NCBI GenBank assembly: GCA_029851415.1
Contig: CM056742.1
Coordinates: 84,434,748-84,498,747, forward strand
Length of the DNA: 64,000 nt
Direction: 5' to 3'
Source of the DNA: Eretmocerus hayati
Lineage: Eukaryota; Arthropoda; Insecta; Hymenoptera; Aphelinidae
The position numbers and the translations under genes were made by a program. The first letter of the stretch is position 1; every line of letters begins with the position of its first letter. Under the pieces are notes generated by a model. The model saw nothing but the letters and a program-made list of their open reading frames with translations, did not search any database and was not told the DNA's origin. Shown in pieces: positions 1 to 11,470 of this stretch.

Positions 1-540
1 TGCCATAGAATTTTCGAGGTGATGGAGTTGCCTCTGGGAAAGAAGTCAAACTCGAGGTCAGTTGATCATGGTCAAATTGGTGAGGAGTCGCTATAACCAT
101 TTGTATTCGAGAGGCCAGGATTTACCTGGCTAAACGTTGGGTAAAATGTATCGTAGAAGCATGAAGAAACAGTGGTTATGGAAGAATTCTTCCGTTTTCC
201 TCGTGATCCGGCAATCCTTCAAACCGCGGGAAGAATGTGAAGAATGTATAGCAAGAGTATAGGGAGTTAACGGGATATTTCTATTGAGGAGTGCACATAC
301 CATATTTCTCCTATACTCTTGCTACATGTTTCCTATGATTCCAAACGATCTCGAATCTTGGGGAAAATACAGGAGCGTGTCATAAGCAATGATTTTCCTA
401 CACTTCTGCGACGACTTTCCCCATGTTTCCCTCAGGTGAATACCCTATGATTTCCTTATAATTTTCCTACGAATTTTTTCCACGCAGGATGCGCCTCTTG
501 TTTTTGCGAAGTATAGGAGATAGCAATGTAGCGATGAGTA
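1..540. other. non-coding flank with a hairpin
   Basis: No convincing coding region is seen. The one clear structure is an inverted repeat: 244-266 (ATGTATAGCAAGAGTATAGG and three more bases) pairs with 308-327 (CTCCTATACTCTTGCTACAT) across about 41 bases. It may be a small MITE relic or a chance fold; no target duplication was identified. Confidence 0.4.
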
Positions 541-819
541 TGTAATATCCGGAAGGATACTTACAAGATGGCGCGCGTTGCTTCTGTGGAAAAATACGAG
601 TCGCGAGCTCGTTTAATCTATCGACACCTACCGGGGCGTTACCGCGAGCTTCTATATCATTGAATCTCCCTGTCTGAGGGAATCCCTTGAGCGCTACAGA
701 GTCGGACTCTGGAGAACTCCAGGGATCACCCTGGGCATCCGAGCTCGGTCCAATGCTTAACAGCGTTCACCTACTCTCGGCTACCCTTCTCTCCTCAGAG
801 AAATCTGATTTCTCTGGGA
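541..819 (-). repeat. LTR-like repeat, left copy (Ty3/gypsy relic)
   Basis: This is a direct repeat, clearly related along its whole length, of 7214-7494. Read on the minus strand the right copy begins TGTCCCAGAGAAATC and both end GGATATTACA, which is LTR-like (TG..CA). The left copy lacks the terminal two bases at its minus-strand start and has no polypurine tract beside it, so the element is rearranged here. A gag relic on the minus strand lies between the copies, next to the right one. Confidence 0.6.
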
Positions 820-3159
820 GGAACTAGTTACGGCCCTACCGCTCGGTTTCGGGGGGGGGGGGGAGGGGGGGGGGGCTAATCCTCCGTCCACTGAGTCCTT
901 AAGCCAACAGGGATGAGATTTATTTGGGAAATGGGACAGCGGGAGTGGGGGTCGATTAGAGCGGACAGGGGTTGGGGGATTCCTGAGATATTTTATTGAA
1001 AATAGTTTTTGTTCATAGTCCTTGAAATCTTTTCCGACCATGTTGTAATTTGCTTTGCGTTTATATCTACGAGCAATTCCTTTCATTCGCTAGAGTTTCA
1101 TCATCGTAAAATCTTTTAATTTCGTGCAACGTTGTTCATTTTGTGATCAACCAATTTATTGGTTTAATCATTTTGAAAAATGATTCTTATTTCGAAAAAT
1201 AATTCATTTGCAGTTCTTTTCATCTCCAAAGGTAATTACTACTGTTTCTCTATAATAAAAAAACAATTCACCGGAATTCTTCTTTAAATTTGATCAAACG
1301 GTTCCTCGGAATAATAATAACTTCTTACTAATGATCAATAGAATATTGAATGAATTCGAGATTTGGTGAATTAAACAGAGAATACAACGTATATCGTGAA
1401 TTCATTGAAGTTCGATAGATTCAACTTACATGTTCAATTTGCAGTCGGGGTTGTTTCGGGATCCGCAAGAAAGACAATTTCGGAAATTAACAGTTTGATG
1501 TACAGGCAAGAACTGACTGCGTGGCTAAGGAAGGTGGTCTTTTTATATTTACCGATGATTTCGTGAGAAATGATGAGCAGATGACGCGGGTTTTTCGGGT
1601 GACTAATCCCGTGCGACCAGCAGAGCAAGGGGAACCTCGTGATCGAGACTATCATCAATTGCGCGTGCTCTGGTATTATCATTAGGCCGACAACTTCTAA
1701 TCCGCGATCAGATTGAAAAACTAATTATTTCATCGCTGCCACGATCGCTCGTGTGGTTTGCGTGTGTCTGTCACCGTGAAAAGAGTAACAAAGTCTTTAT
1801 TCTATTATATAATATATTTTTGGGTGAAGTGCGATCGTCGGGACGTCACACCCCCACCCTTAACGTCTTTCTATGGGTTCGTTCCCGAATCCGTAGAAAG
1901 CGTATACCTCTATTAAAATCTACTCTCATGAGCATGACACTGACATACTATTCCACATAGGCTACGTGATCTGAATAACACTGAGATCTAGTCTCGTTAA
2001 TCTGAAACGATCCATAGGGAAATAGTTCTCAGTCCGGTCCTCGTCTTCATACATTGACTTGGGAGTTAAGAAGGAATCCCCTGCAAACTGTGGAGTGATC
2101 CTGGCCAAAACAATCTCGTGAAATGATTTTGTGTGTGAGTTAAATATTGCAGGTCACAATCGGGAGGGGAAAGAGACAAGATCATGGATGGACGATAGTC
2201 ATTGACACTAGTGGTTGCAAATGCGAGGAAGCTCCAAAGCTCAGAGTAACCTGTCGAGGAATGAGAGTCAAATATACGGAATAGGCACATGTTGACAGTG
2301 GTGCGGCAACATTTGCTCGTGGTTAGAACCAGGATCCCAGAAACATGCCACCGCAGATCTCGGTGCTGCCCAGCGTCTGTACGACTTTCATCATCTCATA
2401 GGCCTCCCTCTCACTAGGTCATCAATCTTTCGCTAATGTTTGGTTATGACTATTCGTGTCAACAAATTGTTTTCTCTCTGTTTGAGAACATCCAAGTTCC
2501 TTTTCCATACCAGGACGCTCAATGGAAGGAAGTTGCTTGAATCTATCATTTATCAATCGGCAATGAGACCAGATTGTGGGCGGAAAATGAATCGAGTATG
2601 TTTTTGGCCAAGGAATCCAGAGAATGAGAGCATGATAAGTTGGGTGGATTTCTTACGTTGAATAATTACTCGGGATCGTTCCAAATTTCAGAGATCCGAT
2701 TGCCACGAAGTGAAAAGGCTCATCTATAGATATTCAGACATTGATTAACAACTAAAGTTGTGTTGAGCCCTTCGTCATATCCAACACTTGTCCAGGATTT
2801 ATAGGCTGATGTGTTTGAGTTATGAGTTTTCACCTGGTGACACTGAGTTGATACAACATTTTGGTGGAAATCCTTGTATCTCTAATGCGCTTAACTTCGA
2901 GAGATGGAAGACTGCACTATTACAACACGCATTCAAATACATCTAGATATCTTGCAATGTGAAACTTGTTATAGGTCATACCTTAATATGTAGACTAGAC
3001 TCCGAATCTGAAAAATACCGTCTACCAACAAGATCCGAAATTGTCAAAATTCGACTAAGACAACTGAAGGTTGTGAGAACTTAGAACTGTGTGGTTGGCG
3101 ACAATCGGACATTCTCAGGGATCAATGACTCGAGTGAACGGATTGGAAGTTACGAGTTC
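820..3159. other. non-coding interior of degraded retroelement
   Basis: A G-rich simple repeat occupies 851-875 (13 G, one A, 11 G). Beyond it I see only short open frames without recognisable domains or consistent splice structure. If this was once the pol or env part of the gypsy-like element, it has been lost or has decayed past recognition by eye. Confidence 0.4.
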
Positions 3160-4219
3160 CCTGGCTAAAAGAAAAGAGTCTTAAAAAGAGTCTTTGAAAA
3201 GACTCTTTTTAAGAGTCTTTCATATGTTTCATTATAGAGAGTCACTCGAAGAGTCTTATGACAGTATCTAGCTTTCTCAAAATTTTTGTCAAAGTCGCAA
3301 CTAAAAAACCATTTGTATGGACAAAAAGTTTATTAATAAGGATCGGCCAAAAAAAAATTAAAATAATATCATGGGGCAGTTTTCCCGTATTCGCGAATTC
3401 CGGCGGAGACCGGGGCACGAACCCAAGATCTTTGGATCAAGAGTCGGGCATCTTACCTCGTGGCCAGCGAGGGAGATTGGACGGCCAGTCGTAAAAGGCT
3501 TACTTAAAGTGTGGGCCACTATAGCTATACTTAAAGTGTCAACTCGCTGGCGAGTATGTATTAGGTATATATATACAGTAAGCGTTTCCTCGTAGCTCAT
3601 ATATACACTCATACACTAATCATATATGATAACAACGGTCAGAAGATTGTCGCTCCTCGCATACTACGGCGAGCGAGTGCAGAGCGTCAGGCGAGTGACA
3701 TTCTTCTGCTCGCTATTATCATCATGTATGATGAGTGTATATATGAGTGTATATATGAGCTACGAGGAAACGCTTACTGTATATATGTGTGTGTGTGTGT
3801 GTGTGTATATATAAAATACATACTCGCCAACGAGTTGACACTTCAAGTATAGCTATAGCGGCCCACACTTTAAGTAAACCTTTTACGGCTGGCCATCCAA
3901 TCTCCCACGCTGGCCACGAGGTAAGATGCTCGACTCTTGATCCAAAGATCTTGGGGTCGTGCCCCGGTCTCCGCCGGAATTTCCGAATACGGGAAAACTG
4001 CCCATGATGTTTTTTTTAATTTTTTTTCGGCCGATCCTTATTAATAAACTTTTTGTCCATACAAATGGTTTTTTTAGTTGCGACTTGGACAAGAATTTTG
4101 AGAAAACTAGATACTGTCATAAGACTCTTTAAGTGACTCTCTATAATGAAACATATGAAAGACTCTTAAAAAGAGTCTTTTCAAAGACTCTTTTTAAGAC
4201 TCTTTTCCTTTAGCCAGGG
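3160..4219. mobile_element. long fold-back (TIR) element, about 1.06 kb
   Basis: Nearly the whole interval is a giant inverted repeat. The left arm (3160-3660) and right arm (3691-4219) pair with only about 30 unpaired bases between them. Outer ends begin CCCTGGCTAAA on the left, with the complement ..TTTAGCCAGGG on the right. Each arm begins with alternating GAGTCTT/AAGACTC blocks that also fold on themselves. The right arm has gained a (TG)n tract near 3785-3806. Flanks TTACGAGT (3151-3158) and TTGGGAGT (4220-4227) match at 6 of 8 bases, a possible decayed 8 bp target duplication. No transposase is encoded, so this is a non-autonomous element; the superfamily is unsure (8 bp would suit hAT). 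Confidence 0.8.
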
Positions 4220-5245
4220 TTGGGAGTGCAAAATTTAGTAGGATACAAAATCTAGTCCTCAAAATACGATTTTGAATATAAATTTCTCTAATATCGACTG
4301 CTTCGGCAATGTGGTGTCTCCTGCTCCAATTTTTCAAAGCTTTCAATTAGCTCGAGCGCTAATTTCCACATTCAGAGGTTGTGCTGGTTGGTGCGAGAGA
4401 TTGTACTCTCGTTGGGTGCTGTGGTCTTGCGACATCTTGAATAGCCTGGCCCCCTGTTTATTCTTGATTTTGTTGTGCTTTCTCTGATATTCACTATCGA
4501 CTGGGCCCCAGCGTCGGTTTTGTACAGTGTTTATATGGAAAAGAGAATGATGTCAATCGTGTATCCTTCCGAGAGGTTGCGAGGGAGCACCTCCCTTGCT
4601 CAGGGACCTATGGTGACCGGCAAGTTAGTTCCAGTGATTCTCAAGACAAATTTTTGTACATGGACCGGCTGATAGCGAGCTTGCTGTTACACGTGAAGGT
4701 AGTAGGATGAGTACATTTCTTCAAGAGCATTGCCTCGAGTGAGGTAATAGAAGTCGTTGTTTGGACTGTGATTCCGTCATAGCAAGGTGATTCGACGACC
4801 CCTCATGGATCTGGCATTTGCAGTGATTGTCATTACTCTCAGTCACGTTAGACATTTGGAGTCTAGTTGTGACGGAGAACAGGACGTTTGGGAGAAGAAG
4901 AAATTTTTTTTAGGCTTGGGCCTGGAACATTTGGATTCTGAATTGGCTTCTCAAAATCTTATCTCACGGGTTACCACGGTCCTAGAGCAGCGATGACTGA
5001 CGCCTCGCAATTGCAACCTCGCAAGCCCCTCGTGAAAATGGGTCGAGTTGGGATTTCTCGACCAAGGATGGGTTGGAAGAATTAGGGAGAGGCTGAAGGT
5101 TCTGGGATGTTTGGTCTGGAAAGGTTCCCTTGGATGAGCTTTAAGATGAGCTAAAACTAATACCGTAGTGGGAATGTGGATGTGGAGCTAAAATTTGAGT
5201 CATTTTGCTTTCGGTAACTGTACAATCGGTGAACACAGAAAACTG
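4220..5245. other. non-coding, no gene recognised
   Basis: Only short frames without recognisable motifs are present (for example 4272-4487 and 4787-4996). This lies downstream of the gag relic on its minus strand, where gypsy pol would be expected. I see no protease or reverse-transcriptase motif. Confidence 0.35.
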
Positions 5246-6319
5246 TTATTGGCAAAAATCAGAATTGGAGATCCGAGACATATATAAGACTATATGCGTG
5301 ATTTTCAAGACTGGGTTAAGGTGCGAATTAGATCCATTAGGGACTGAGTTGATCTGAGTAAACTGGACGAATCGAATTGCCGTAACATCGATGTAAACGA
5401 ATTCAGAGATCCTTTGAATTGATTTGGCTATCCTTGACGATTCTTTCTTGCCCCTAGGATTATGAAGCAAGTACTTGGACTTTGGATGGTTGTCTTTCTC
5501 GGACTTTTGATCGTTCTTAGAATTTTCGGAAACAATAGAAGACACAATATCATTCATAGTGATTGAATGATGCGCAAAATCTGACCTTGACTTATTTTTG
5601 AAAATTAAGTCTCCAATTTTGCTATCAACTTCGGATTCTTTGGAAGCAACATCAGATGGTTCGAACTTCCCTTCCCTATTCGCCATATCAAACTTCAATT
5701 CTGGCTCATTTGCTACAAGGTCTTCCTCCATCCGCAGAGCAATACTCTGAATTTGGTCAGGCTTAACCAACAATCCGTAGCCCCATTCAAACCTCAAGGG
5801 AGCGATGATAGCCTCTTTGAAATTGGCTGGCTTGTTTTAGAATCGAATTTCTAATTCGAGCAGGAGCCCATTGAGGAATGCGTCGAGCACGAGCTTTGCT
5901 ATCGTCTCTGCGGAATAATTAGGTATCTTGCTGCATTCTGATGTATGAAGTATCCGTTGGTTCAGTCTCCGACTTTGGTTGGTGAAAAATATCACGCTCT
6001 CCCCTTCGTGTTGGAAAAGTTTCGAGAATTCCCCAATGAGTTGGATAATTGTCTCATCTGTTCGAAATGCGTCATGTATCAGCGCCCTGAAACTTTCATA
6101 ATTTTCAACCCTTTAAAATTTCGAATACTGACGACCATCTCCAGATAGTTTCTGGGATAAATATTTCAAGAAAGTGGCCTTGTCCCTGACATCTATCTTC
6201 GCATAAGCCGCGTCACACTCCTCAAGGAACTCATCGACTCGCATATTTTTACCATTGAAATTCGGAACTAACGATAGAGCATTCCTGAGAAGGAGTCGGC
6301 GCTCTGAGTTAGACGCCAT
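5246..6319 (-). pseudogene. gag: Ty3/gypsy-type Gag relic
   Basis: Gag packages retroelement RNA into cytoplasmic particles. The minus-strand frame starts MASNSERRLLLRNALSLVP at 6319 and continues with FNGKN, VDEFLEECDAAY and LKYLSQKLSGDGRQY, a pattern typical of gypsy/errantivirus-like capsid proteins. It stops at 6113; Gag-like sequence continues in another frame (motifs FSKLFQHEGESV and LVLDAFLNGLLLELEIRF) and then in the 183-residue frame 5797-5246, which is charged and poorly conserved. There are therefore at least one frameshift and one stop, and no Gag-Pol continuation. It begins about 900 bases inside the right LTR copy, as expected for a 5' LTR plus leader. I infer a dead, internally deleted element. 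Confidence 0.65.
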
Positions 6320-7213
6320 ATATTGTGGTTCTCTTTATTCGCTCCGAAATAAGAGTAACTCGAAAATGTCTGAAGTCGTAGATCCTCTGGCTCAAATTGG
6401 ACGGATATCAGGAAATGAAAGAAAAACTACCTTCCCTCTGAATCTGACGGAGTTTGCTACCTTGGTACTCACAATTCTCGTAAAACTCTGAAGAAAACGA
6501 TCACAAAGATGCTATTTCCTCTGAAACAGAATTACTCTGATGATTGTCTACCGGAATAACTCTTGGAATTCAAGTCATTTCTTCTCCTCTGTCTGAACTA
6601 CCATGGGTTTCCACTGATTCTGGCCATAACTAAGGACTCTTCGAAATCGTCTCTGCCTGAAATTTTGCTGGAGCTATGTACCGGAAAATGTTCACCTGTG
6701 CTCTAAATTGACTAATATTTTTCGGAAAGATTCGACCCTGATCTATCTCTCAATAACCGGAATTTCAGAAGAGAGAACCTCTGATGAGATCCAATTCGGT
6801 TTGTATGTCTGGATTCACGAATGAGTCTGGTTAATGTTGGCTTGCATCTCGAAATTCGGCTGTAATCTCAAACGCTGTGTTTCGATTGAATTTTCGCTCG
6901 CCGGGTTGTGGGTACATCTGATACAAAGAAGTGTCTGATTTCTAATCAGAAATTACGTTACTCGCTACGATATCTTATCGGAGATCTTTCTGATTAAATA
7001 TACTCGCCTTCCAGTTCTCTCAAGTGGCTTATCAAAACTGATGTTGAACTGATTCCGGGCAGAATACTGTTCACGACTTTGTTTGTTCCTTAAAATTACT
7101 CTAAATCCCGTGCAATAAAAATTTTTCTGACTCGGAAATTCTGACAAAGATGGAGCTTGCGATAGACTTCGGTAGGGCCGAGATTATCCCTCCGGGGCCT
7201 AAAAAACTTACCC
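6320..7213 (-). other. putative leader of the gypsy-like element
   Basis: This lies between the gag start and the 5' LTR copy on the minus strand. No long frame is present. The bases immediately inside the LTR (minus strand GGGTAAGTTTTTTAGG) do not match a tRNA primer site I can recognise. Confidence 0.35.
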
Positions 7214-7494
7214 TGTAATATCCAGAAGGATACTTGCAAGATGGCGCGCGTTGCTTCTGTGGGGAAATACGAGTTGCGAGCTCATTTGAACTATCGACAC
7301 CTACCGGGGCGTTACCGCGAGCTCGTATATCATTGAATTTTCCTGTCTGAAGGAATCCCTTGAGCGCTACAGAATCAGCCTCTAAAGAACTCCAGGGATC
7401 ACCCTGGGCATCCGAGCTCGGTCCAATGCTTAGCAGCATTCACCTACTCTCGGCTACCCTTCTCTCCTCAGAGAAATCTGATTTCTCTGGGACA
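7214..7494 (-). repeat. LTR-like repeat, right copy (5' LTR of the gag relic)
   Basis: This 281-base copy is homologous to 541-819 in the same orientation, about 6.7 kb away. On the minus strand it begins TGTCCCAGAG and ends ATATTACA. It holds the inverted motif AGAGAAATC..GATTTCTCT at its outer end and the sequence AAGATGGCGCGC (plus strand, near 7238), which resembles a YY1/Pho-type site. No matching target duplication was found between the outer flanks of the two copies. Confidence 0.6.
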
Positions 7495-7555
7495 CCAATT
7501 ATCCAAAAGCGACGAATTTTCTCGATTTAATCTTCATGACAAAGGAATCCCCCAA

Positions 7556-8275
7556 TCCTCGGGAACTCAATATTCACGTAAACATTTTTTTCTCATTCAC
7601 CTAATTCGCCAAGCCAGCATTGCACATGAAAATTGTCGCCAGTCTCGTGTAAATGCATGCACATGAAAAAATACGTCTTTCGTTGTGCGCATCAGAGGGG
7701 GAAGCGATGAGCAATATGCAATACTCAGCAATTCTTGAAAGCGACAAATTGAGTGTGCATCCATTAATGCATACAATGGATCTCTTAGAAATATCAGTCA
7801 TCGCAGAAGGATGCGCCAATTCTTAGAATTCGGTACGAGTGTAAACATGTTTTTCTCGAGATTGTCGAGTAGTCAGCATTGTGCATAAAATCGTCACCAG
7901 TCACGGGTCGATGTATGCTCATAAAGATACGTCTCTTTTGCGCAGTAGGAAACGATGAGTAATGTGCAATGCTCAGCAATTTCCAAGAGCTGTGAATGTG
8001 TCGTATATTCATTATTGCACAACATAGATCATCCATATGAAATTTACAGAAATATAAGTCATGAAAAAGGGATGTGTCAATTGAAACTCTACAAAGGCGT
8101 AGACATGTTTCACTCATGATTGCCGAGTCAGCATTGCGCATAAAATAGTCACCAACCAAGTGTCAATGCGCGCGCATGAGAATACGTCTCTTTTTTGTGC
8201 GCAGTAGAGGGGAAAGCAATGAGCAATATGCAATACTCAGCATTTCTCAGAAGCGGTGAATGTGTCTAATAGTCA
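7556..8275. repeat. tandem repeat, about 257 bp period, nearly three copies
   Basis: Homologous blocks start near 7614, 7873 and 8128, each with an AGCATTG(C/T)(A/G)CAT start, a block ending AATACGTCT or GATACGTCT, a GTGCGCA(T/G) or TGCGCAGTAG block and GCAATGCTCAGCAAT or close variants. Spacing is 259 and 255 bases, and the third copy is cut short near 8275. Copies have diverged visibly. The short minus-strand frames across it (7601-7819, 7794-8159) are by-products of the repeat. No coding function is suggested. Confidence 0.75.
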
Positions 8276-8394
8276 TCATCACCCTCTCTACCTCAATTTA
8301 TACTACGGGGGTAATTAGTCGTCCCGACACTCGTGATCCAGGAACGTGCACGTTATTGTGACAGTCGATCGCTTGGCACCGTGTTGTGATTTTT

Positions 8395-8472
8395 GTACAT
8401 TGTTTAGAACTTTTGTACCATTTAGTAACATTGTTTAGAAATTTTATAGTTTAGTAACATTGTTTAGGAATT
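8395..8472 (+). repeat. triplicated LTR-start sequence at the BEL insertion border
   Basis: The motif ACATTGTTTAGRA occurs three times (near 8398, 8428 and 8457), with TTTAGTAACATTGTTTAG in the last two. The final copy is the target duplication AACAT plus the first bases of the 5' LTR (TGTTTAG..). The earlier copies lie outside the element and therefore repeat the insertion junction itself. Confidence 0.65.
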
Positions 8473-8849
8473 TTGACTTATTTTCAGTGAAACTAATGGT
8501 TGATTTGTTATTTTCAGTGAAACTAATGGTTGATTTGAGAATCAATGAATTTTAGAATATGGAATTTCAGAATCTGTTTTTATTTTTATTATGATTGTGT
8601 AATTCACGTTCGAACGGTCATGATTTGCGTGGCGTGACCATCTGCTGACGCGTCACAGCCTATCTCTCTCTTTGATTCACTTCCGCTCCATGCTTTCCTC
8701 ATCAATCTATCGTTGGCCATGGCAGCGAGCAGCTCGCTTGCTCCCGCTGCCACTTGTACACGCGTTAATTTCGATAAACTTTGAATAGTTAGTATGAAAT
8801 CCGGAGCGCACTCATTGATAAGCCTGATCCGCTATAATTTTTATAAACA
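8461..8849 (+). repeat. 5' LTR of BEL element
   Basis: 389 bases, beginning TGTTTAGGAATTTTGAC and ending TTATAAACA. It is 30 bases longer than the 3' LTR because the block TTATTTTCAGTGAAACTAAT and its next bases are duplicated in tandem (about 8478-8538). Otherwise it matches the 3' LTR with scattered substitutions. Confidence 0.92.
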
Positions 8850-8875
8850 ATTTTTGGTCCTTCGTAAGCCGGATC
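8850..8875 (+). other. tRNA primer-binding site of BEL element
   Basis: The bases directly after the 5' LTR read TTTTTGGTCCTTCGTAAGCC, a form common in BEL/Pao elements. It is where a host tRNA 3' end would prime minus-strand DNA synthesis. Which tRNA is not decided here. Confidence 0.7.
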
Positions 8876-9755
8876 AGTGCCGCGGAGTGAAAAAGTGCCG
8901 AAGTGCAAAGTGCTCCGCTTCTCACAAAAGTGTGCCACGTGGAACGTCATTTCCAATGCCGCGCTCGACTTGCTTTTGCGAGTCATCACGTGTTCTCCAT
9001 CCTCGATCTCGCGATCGTTGTTCTCGCGAGTGATAGGCCCCGATGAAGCTTTGTCTCACGACGATCCTGCGTATTTGCAGGGGAGCTTAAAGCTATATCG
9101 GGCAACCTTGGCAGAGTCGCCAAGTAGGTGAGCGCGTGCACGTGGCGCATATAACGCGAGTGATCGTGCTGGGCAAGCCTAAGTGCACATGTGGTGGCTA
9201 AGTGACATTTGATGTTGAATCCTGTACCCAACCTGCTCGCAAGAGTGAGCAAAGTGGGCGGTGAGCTTGCGGTTAACATGCCATCGACCTGGGGAGCGGC
9301 GCTGGGGGCAAGGCAACGTCAAGCCCTGCCGTACCGACGCAGTTGCAGTCAACGGCGCAGAGCTTCGAGCGGCTACCGCTTATCTTCAATGGCGCTCCGG
9401 TTGCTGTTTCTAAAGCTGATCGTCAGTAGCTTCACTATGCCTTGCTCAGTTGCCACGTCACAGCTGATTCAAAGTAAGCTCGCTCCATATCGTTCTTATT
9501 GTGTGCCGGCTGGACATATATTGTAGCTGCTTGAGCACAGAGCTTCATGCTCATGCTTCATATGACTTTGCGTCATTCTCATGATAATTTCACAAGTGTG
9601 AATATCCTCTCTCAACATTCCACGACTATTGATGTGGTGTTTTCTCCAACTGAGGAATCCTGCAAAAATCTTCCCTGTTCGATTTAGTACTGAAGTGCTG
9701 ACTCAGTCTCTTTTTTAATGATTTGCACCATTCTTCACTTCCAAATTTTTTCAAA
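8876..9755 (+). other. 5' leader of BEL element
   Basis: Untranslated leader between the primer site and gag. Short frames present (8877-9131, 9209-9526) carry no recognisable motif. Confidence 0.6.
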
Positions 9756-11470
9756 ATGGAGAAGTTTGTCGACGCACGAATGAACTTGAAGCGAAAGATT
9801 GCTAACTCTTATGTGAATTTTACCAAAGATGGTAAAAAGAAAAATCGCGGAAAAGCCGAAGCTCGATTAGAGCAACTACAACTAGATTGGGGAACTTTCC
9901 AAAATAACCACAAGGCTATGCTTGACGAGCCCGAGGTTCTTAATCCTCGCCATGATTACTTTGCTAATGGGGAAATAGATGCGACTGAGGATATTTATCT
10001 TGATGTATCACGAGATTTCAAAGAGTATTTGCTCCAAGATACTCACTCAACTGTGCATACTGTTGGTAAAGGTACCAGCACTACTCAAGTAGTTATGCCT
10101 GGAATCCAATCTGTTCGTCTAGCCCTCATTGATATCAAGCCTTTTTCGGGCAATGTAAAAGACTGGCCTCGTTTCCGAGAACTCTTTACTGCTACTATTA
10201 TCAAATCCAATTTCACCGACACTGTTAAATTATATTACCTCAAAGCACACCTAGAGGGCGAAGCAGCTAGCTTAGTCCAGGGTATAGCTATCGGGGGTGA
10301 GGAATCTGACTTCAAAAAGGTGTGGGATGAGTTGACTGCTAATTACGAGAACAGACGTAGGATGGTCAATGCCCATTTGAATGATCTATTTTCAGTGAAG
10401 CCATTGCAATGCGCATCAGCTGATGAACTGCGGGTTTTGATAAATGGTACTACCAATCCTCTCTTGGCACTTCAAGCAATGAAACGGCCTACTGAATCTT
10501 GGGATGACTTACTTGTTTACCTCACAGCTAGTCGTTCAGATAACGAGTCTTGAAAATTGTGGGAAACCTCTCTCGGTCAATCTTTGGACCCTCCTACTTT
10601 TGCACATATGAGAAAATTTCTCAAAACTCGCTTGAACACTTTAGAAGCTATTGAAGCTAGTAGCTTCATAAGCATTCCTTTTGCTAGTGGTGTCAATGGG
10701 TAGAAATCCAAAAAACCTACTACTGATTCCACCCCCGAAAATTCGCAACCAGGTGCGAAATCTCTGCACACTTCTCAATCAGCTGATCAATCTTAAACTA
10801 GAAAATGCTTTTGTTGTCAGCAATCTCATTATATTTGAGAGTGTGAAACTTTCAAAGCTAAGAGCGTCGACGAAAGGAGAGCTTTTGCTAAATCCAAAAA
10901 ACGATGCTTCAATTGTTTGGGAAACCATCTTTTCGACAAATGTCCTGCTCCCAATAAATGCAATAAGTGCCATCTCAAGCATCACTACTTGTTGCATGCT
11001 GATAGTGCGAGTACAGAACCTACTCCTCCTCCTCAAAACAATGACGCTAATGAAACTACCCCCTCAACCACTTTAACGAGCTCTCAGAATGTGAGCTCAC
11101 TCAGAAATATTGAAACCGTTTTACTTTCAACTGCTTGGGTTAGAGTTTCAAACAAACGAGGGGATAGCACCTTTGCCCGCGCAATTGTTGATCAATACTC
11201 ACAAACCAATTTCATTTTTGAATCTTTGTGTCAGACCCTGAGCCTACCAAAAAAGTCAGTCTCAGCTCCTGTAGAGGGGGTGGGGGCAAAACCAACCTAC
11301 TGTCAAGGCGTAGCAATAGCGACAGTCACCTCACGCATCGACCCTTGCTTTTCTTTCGATGTCGAGGCTATGGTGCTCAGAACGGTGACTCGTTACACGC
11401 CTCGCGTGACCTATTCAGCAGCTGACTGGGCTCACATCAAAGGGCTTGAGCTCGCAGATCCCCGTTCCTC
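9756..11470 (+). pseudogene. gag: BEL/Pao Gag and protease region, broken
   Basis: The frame starts at MEKFVDARMNLK (9756; an in-frame ATG lies 33 bases upstream). The first 265 residues hold a coiled-coil-like N-terminus and the retrotransposon capsid pattern (IKPFSGNVKDWPRFRELF, YYLKAHLEGEAASLV). The frame then meets four stops: TGA 10551, TAG 10701, TAA 10794 and TGA 10836. In the same frame, zinc-knuckle cysteines follow (CFCCQQSHY, then CFNCLGNHLFDKC and CNKCHLKHHYLLH). The aspartic-protease site near 11190 reads AIVDQYSQTNFI, where the family usually has D-Q-G-S, so Gly is replaced by Tyr. A frameshift near 11470 leads into the reverse-transcriptase frame. Gag would coat the RNA and the protease would cut the polyprotein; both are inactive here. 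Confidence 0.88.

Noticed and set aside
3258..4092. Several short frames in the fold-back element
   Set aside because: Mirror-image translations of the inverted arms, not a transposase.
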